Below, in pieces: positions 60,499 through 64,000 of a stretch of DNA of 64,000 nucleotides. The stretch is from assembly GCF_004336745.1 (NCBI RefSeq), contig NZ_SJXD01000011.1, positions 496,001 through 560,000 on the forward strand, in the 5' to 3' direction. The DNA comes from Roseococcus sp. SYP-B2431. Lineage in GTDB: Bacteria > Pseudomonadota > Alphaproteobacteria > Acetobacterales > Acetobacteraceae. The notes below the pieces were generated by a model, which was not told the origin of the DNA, searched no databases, and was given only the letters and a program-made list of their open reading frames with translations. The translations under genes were made by a program, and so were the position numbers. The first letter of the stretch is position 1. Every line of letters starts with the position of its first letter.

Positions 60499-61803
60499 TC
60501 AGCCCGGGTCGCGAAGGTTCCCGCGCAGCGTCTTCCCCGCATATTCGCGCCGGAACAGCCCGCGCCGCTGCAATTCCGGCACCACCATCCGGCCGAATTC
60601 CTCGAAGGTCGTCGGGAAGACGGTCGGCGGCAGGATGAAGCCGTGGCAGGCGCCGGAGGCGAACCAGTCCTCCATCATGTCGGCGATCATTCCGGGCGTG
60701 CCGGCGACGAGCGCGCGCGGCCGGCGCACCGCCTCGGCGAAGGTGATGCCCTTGTCCTTCGCCACCTGCATCATCCGGTCGCGATGGCCGGCGACGCCCT
60801 GGTTGCTGCCGGGCTTGTCGAGCTCGTCGGGGTCCTCGATCTTCGAGAGGTCGGCCACCACCGACCAGGAGCTGGAGGCGATCACCAGTTCGGGATCCAC
60901 CAGCGATTCCAGATAGGCGGCCTTCTCGCGCGCGATGGATTCCGTCTCGCCGACCACGACGGTGACCGAGGGCAGGATCTTGCACTCGTCCGGATCGCGG
61001 CCGATCGCCTCCATGCGCGCGCGGATGTCGGTCCGGAAGGCCAGCGAATCGGCCTTGGTCGCCGGGGTCGCGAAGAGCATCTCGCCCCAGCGCGCGGCGA
61101 ATTCCCGGCCGCGCGGCGAGGAGCCCGCCTGCATGATCGCCGGCCGCACCTGCGGCGAGCGCGGGATGGAGAGCGGGCCACGCACGCTCACGTATTTCCC
61201 GCGGTAATGCGCGTAGCGGACCTTCGAGGGATCGGCGAAGAGGCCGCCCTTCCTGTCGAGGACCAGCGCGTCCTCGTCCCAGCCATTCCACAGCGCGTCG
61301 CAGGCCTCCATGACCTCGTCGGCCATGTCGTAGCGCTGCTCCTTGGGCGGCAGGCCCTCATGCCCGCAATTCTGCGCCTCGAAGTCGCGCGCGGTCGTGA
61401 CGACGTTCCAGGCCGCGCGGCCCTTGCTCAGCAGGTCCAGCGAGCCGAGGTAGCGCGCGATCATGTAGGTGGGCATGAAGCTGGTCGAGAGCGTGACGCC
61501 CAGGCCGAGGTGGCTGGTCACCCGCGCCATCAGCGGCAGGATCGCCATCGGGTCGAGCAGCGAAAGCTGCCCGCCGCGGCCGAGATAGTCGTCGTATCTG
61601 CCCTTGTAGAGGTCGGGGATGCCGAGCCCGTCGGCGAAGAAGCGGGCGTCGAATCGCGCCGCCTCCATGACCTGCGCCAGCTTCTCCCAGCGCTCCGGCT
61701 CGAAGAGGTCGTCGAGCGTCGCCGCGGGGTGGCGCCATGTGCTGGGATAGGAGGCGGAGGGGCCGGCCTTGAGATAGGCCACGAGGTGCATTTTTCTGGG
61801 CAT
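60499..61803 (-). CDS. LLM-class flavin-dependent monooxygenase (NtaA/SnaA/SoxA type)
   Basis: 434 residues with the bacterial-luciferase TIM-barrel fold. Markers of the nitrilotriacetate/dibenzothiophene branch: WRHPAATLDDLFEPERWEKLAQ near residue 23, FDARFFADGLGI near 50, RAAWNVVTTARDFEAQNCG near 133 and QAGSSPRGREFAARWGE near 225. It needs reduced flavin from a separate reductase, not seen here. Probably acts on an organosulfur or amino-acid-like compound. Convergent with the oxidase gene. Confidence 0.91.
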   Translation of the reverse strand: MPRKMHLVAYLKAGPSASYPSTWRHPAATLDDLFEPERWEKLAQVMEAARFDARFFADGLGIPDLYKGRYDDYLGRGGQLSLLDPMAILPLMARVTSHLGLGVTLSTSFMPTYMIARYLGSLDLLSKGRAAWNVVTTARDFEAQNCGHEGLPPKEQRYDMADEVMEACDALWNGWDEDALVLDRKGGLFADPSKVRYAHYRGKYVSVRGPLSIPRSPQVRPAIMQAGSSPRGREFAARWGEMLFATPATKADSLAFRTDIRARMEAIGRDPDECKILPSVTVVVGETESIAREKAAYLESLVDPELVIASSSWSVVADLSKIEDPDELDKPGSNQGVAGHRDRMMQVAKDKGITFAEAVRRPRALVAGTPGMIADMMEDWFASGACHGFILPPTVFPTTFEEFGRMVVPELQRRGLFRREYAGKTLRGNLRDPG

Positions 61804-61912
61804 GGAACCGCATCCTAGGCCGCGCGCGGCCGTCGTCTATGGACGGCATCGGGGCCGCCGATTGGTCGCGCGACGGCAAGCTGTCATCCTGCGCGGGCAA
61901 CGGGAATCGCAC

Positions 61913-62272
61913 ATGCCACCACGTCTCGCCCTCGCGGGCCTCCTCCTTTGGGCCGCCGCGGCGCCGGCCTTCGCCCAGGAGGCGAGCTACTGCGGCGGCG
62001 CCGTGGTGGCGGAGCGCTTCGTCACCAGCGTCGTGCCCGGACCCGGCGGTCGGGCCAGCTACTCGGTCCTGCTGCGCAACCCCCGCGCGCAGAGCCAGAA
62101 TTTCCAGCTGGTGGTGACCGGCAGCTTCCTCGGCCGCCCGCCGCCGGCGACGCAGACCCTCCGCCCGGGCGGCACGATGAACGTCGCGCTGGGCTATTCG
62201 CCGAACGTGCCGGGCGTGCCGCCGCTGCGCGGCGACCAGCTCGCGCAGGTTACCCGGGTCGCCTGCATGTGA
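61913..62272 (+). CDS. Small secreted YCGG protein, copy 1
   Basis: 119 residues. Signal peptide cleaved near PAFAQ. The mature part (about 97 residues) shares with the next two genes: YCGG at its start, YSVLLRN, LVVTG-x-FLGRP, a PGG turn and PLRGDQLAQVTRVAC at the end. The two conserved cysteines, one at each end, could form a disulfide closing a small beta-sandwich. I do not recognise the family. The in-frame sequence upstream of this ATG has no signal. The stop shares one base with the next ATG. Confidence 0.72.
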   Translation: MPPRLALAGLLLWAAAAPAFAQEASYCGGAVVAERFVTSVVPGPGGRASYSVLLRNPRAQSQNFQLVVTGSFLGRPPPATQTLRPGGTMNVALGYSPNVPGVPPLRGDQLAQVTRVACM

Positions 62273-62634
62273 TGCGGCGGCTGGCATTCGGAGCGGCGCT
62301 GGCCGTCTGCCTGCCCGGTGCGGCGCCGGCGCAGGAACCGGCCGCGACCTATTGCGGCGGCTCGCTGGTCGCCGAGCGATTCGAGACGCAGGTGGGGCCG
62401 CCGCCACGCGGGCTCGTGACCTATTCGGTCGTGCTGCGGAACGGCCTGGATCAGGACCGGAGCTTCGTCCTGGTGGTGACGGCAACCCTCTTCCAGCGCC
62501 CTTCCAGCGCGCCCCGGACCATCCCGGCCGGCGGCACGACCACGGTCGAGCTCGGCTACCAGGCCTGGCAGTCCGGCGTGGCGCCCCTGCGCGGCGACCG
62601 GCTCGCGCAGGTGACCCGCATCTCCTGCCGCTAG
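62272..62634 (+). CDS. Small secreted YCGG protein, copy 2
   Basis: 120 residues, starting on the last base of copy 1's stop (TGATG). Signal peptide cleaved near APAQ. Motifs: TYCGGSLVAERFETQV, TYSVVLRNG, LVVTATLFQRP and LRGDRLAQVTRISC. The DNA at the 3' ends of copies 1 and 2 is nearly the same, so duplication appears fairly recent. Function unknown. Confidence 0.75.
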   Translation: MRRLAFGAALAVCLPGAAPAQEPAATYCGGSLVAERFETQVGPPPRGLVTYSVVLRNGLDQDRSFVLVVTATLFQRPSSAPRTIPAGGTTTVELGYQAWQSGVAPLRGDRLAQVTRISCR

Positions 62635-62727
62635 GCTCCGGCGGGACGGCGGCACACGAGACGCAGCGCGCGATTGGCGGGGGCCGGACAGAATGTCATG
62701 GTCCCCAGACCAAGGGATTCACCGAAG

Positions 62728-63084
62728 ATGCACCGCCGCCCCGCTTTCGCCGCACTGGTCCTCGTCGCCTTCGCCACCGTGGCGCCGGCGCGCGCGCAGC
62801 TGGCGACCTATTGCGGCGGCGTCATTCAGGCGGAAGCCTTCGGCCGGCAGGTCATACCCGGGGTCCAGGCGGCCTATTCGGTCACGCTGCGCAATGCGGG
62901 CGGGCAGGCCCGCACGCTCGTGCTCGTGGTGACGGCGCCGTTCACCGACCGGCCGGTGCCCTCGCCGCGCAGCCTCGCGCCCGGCAGCCGGACCACCATC
63001 GGCCTCGGCACGCAGATGCTCCTCGGCCGCTCCCCCCTGCGGGACAACGAGCTCGCCGAGACCGTGCGGATCACCTGCCAGTAG
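62728..63084 (+). CDS. Small secreted YCGG protein, copy 3
   Basis: 118 residues, 93 bases after copy 2. Signal peptide cleaved near APARAQ. Motifs: TYCGGVIQAEAFGRQV, YSVTLRNAG, LVVTAPFTDRP, PGSRTTIGLG and ELAETVRITC. More diverged than copies 1 and 2. An in-frame ATG at 62698 would add ten residues. Function unknown. Confidence 0.73.
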   Translation: MHRRPAFAALVLVAFATVAPARAQLATYCGGVIQAEAFGRQVIPGVQAAYSVTLRNAGGQARTLVLVVTAPFTDRPVPSPRSLAPGSRTTIGLGTQMLLGRSPLRDNELAETVRITCQ

Positions 63085-63099
63085 CGGGACCGGCGAGGT

Positions 63100-64000
63100 T
63101 CAGTCCGCCTGCATGCCGGTGCGCTGGACGACCGGGGCCCAGCGCGCCGCGTCGGCGCGGATCTTTTCCGCCAACGCCTCGGGGCTCCCGTCCACCGGCT
63201 CGATCCCCAGCGCGGCGAGGCGCTCGCGCAGCTCCTGCAGCTTCAGCACCTGGCGGACGGCCTCGTTGATACGCGTCAAGAGCGCGGGATCCGTGCCCTT
63301 CGGCGCCACCAGCCCGTGCCAGCCCGCCACGTCGACGCCGGCCAGACCGGCCTCGATCAGCGTCGGCACCTCGGGCAGCGCGGCCGTGCGCGAGCCGGTG
63401 GAGACGGCGAGGCCCCGCAGCCGGCCGGCCTGCACATGCTGCGTCACCGCGCCGATGTTGATCATCACGCCCTGCAGCGAGCCGCCCAGCAGGTCGTTCA
63501 CCGCCAGCGCGCCGCCGCGATAGGGCGCATGGGTCCAGCGCGTCTCCGTGGCCTGCTGGATCAGCTCGATCAGCAGGTGCGAGAGGCTGCCGTTCCCCGG
63601 CGTGCCGACGGCGGCGGGGTTGGTGCGGCTGAGGGCCACGAAATCGGCGAAGCTGGCCGCGGGGAAGTCGGCGCGGACCACCAGGATCTGCGGCACGGAG
63701 GTCGCCTGGGCGATCGGGGCGAAATCGCCGACGGGGTCGAAGGCGAGGCGGCGGAACAGCGACTTGTTGATCGACAGGCTGTCGGAGCCGGCCAGGAGCG
63801 TCAGCCCGTCCGGCCGGGCGCGGGCGACGAGCTCGTAGCCGATGTTGCTGCCGGCGCCGGGATGGTTCTCCACCACGATCTGCGCGCCGAGGGCCGGGCC
63901 GAGATGGCGGGCGATGAGCCGGCCCACGACGTCCTGGCTGCCTCCCGGCGCCACGGGGACGACCAGTCGGATCGAGCGCTCGGGCTGGGCGAGGGCAGGG
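63100..64000 (-). CDS. Bug-family tricarboxylate transporter binding protein, 5' partial
   Basis: The 3' 900 or so bases of a Bug gene whose start lies beyond the window end. The most upstream visible part reads LAQPERSIRLVVPVAPGGSQDVV, the end of the signal peptide and the first ligand loop. Then VVENHPGAGSNIGYELVARA, AVGTPGNGSLSHLLIELI and HAPYRGGALAVNDLLGG follow in the usual order. It is the fourth family member in the window. Ligand unknown. Confidence 0.92.
   Translation of the reverse strand, partial: PALAQPERSIRLVVPVAPGGSQDVVGRLIARHLGPALGAQIVVENHPGAGSNIGYELVARARPDGLTLLAGSDSLSINKSLFRRLAFDPVGDFAPIAQATSVPQILVVRADFPAASFADFVALSRTNPAAVGTPGNGSLSHLLIELIQQATETRWTHAPYRGGALAVNDLLGGSLQGVMINIGAVTQHVQAGRLRGLAVSTGSRTAALPEVPTLIEAGLAGVDVAGWHGLVAPKGTDPALLTRINEAVRQVLKLQELRERLAALGIEPVDGSPEALAEKIRADAARWAPVVQRTGMQAD

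Noticed and set aside
1-64000. tRNA or rRNA genes, CRISPR arrays, insertion sequences, prophage or integrase genes
   Set aside because: None seen by eye: no transposase or integrase motifs, no regularly spaced short repeats, and no recognisable RNA gene. A covariance-model search would be needed to exclude small RNAs.

Overview
The window is a dense, very GC-rich stretch of bacterial chromosome with short gaps and many 1 to 4 base gene overlaps. Three things point to an alphaproteobacterium of the Acetobacteraceae type (Roseomonas-like): hopanoid genes (hpnH, hpnN), a trpD-trpC-moaC-moeA run, and four periplasmic binding proteins of the tripartite-tricarboxylate (Bug) family. This placement is an inference from gene content, not from a phylogeny. 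I saw no rRNA, tRNA, CRISPR array, insertion sequence or prophage.

Layout. 1-8.3 kb: housekeeping genes, namely a lytic transglycosylase (5' end outside the window), molybdenum-cofactor genes moaB, moaC and moeA, tryptophan genes trpD and trpC, a short-chain dehydrogenase lacking the usual catalytic tyrosine, a TPR protein and an orphan HigA-like regulator. 8.4-13.4 kb: a translationally coupled minus-strand operon of a small-molecule kinase, an enolase paralog with two altered active-site positions, and a D-2-hydroxyacid dehydrogenase. It faces a dipeptide-type ABC binding protein. 13.4-24.7 kb: an exopolysaccharide locus with acyltransferase, initiating sugar-phosphate transferase, Wzz/GumC co-polymerase carrying a degenerate kinase domain, Wza/GumB export lipoprotein, WecG-type and GT2 glycosyltransferases, a Wzy-like polymerase, an FkbM methyltransferase and a flippase. 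24.8-33 kb: a Bug protein, then a hopanoid-linked group of hpnN, a CopD-like membrane protein, two diiron ferritin-like proteins, and the divergent hpnH.

33.1-38.5 kb holds a 1781-residue autotransporter with many internal repeats, whose ribosome-binding region lies in a perfect hairpin. 38.6-43.8 kb: a phosphoribosyltransferase, a class III aminotransferase, and an operon of beta-propeller, polysaccharide deacetylase and sterol-desaturase-type hydroxylase. 43.8-47 kb: chromate transporter ChrA with a rhodanese-ChrB fusion, divergent from an OxyR that has both redox cysteines. 47-53.8 kb: a ThDP enzyme, an acyltransferase, a quinone oxidoreductase coupled to an ABC exporter, and an SGNH hydrolase with a long arginine-rich tail. 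54-64 kb: a porin, three Bug proteins, an MFS carrier, an FMN 2-hydroxyacid oxidase, a flavin monooxygenase, and three tandem copies of a small secreted protein I do not recognise.

The best candidates for undescribed biology are the kinase/divergent-enolase/dehydrogenase operon, the triplicated secreted YCGG family, and the paired diiron proteins between hpnN and hpnH. The window otherwise reads as ordinary chromosome of a metabolically versatile environmental bacterium.
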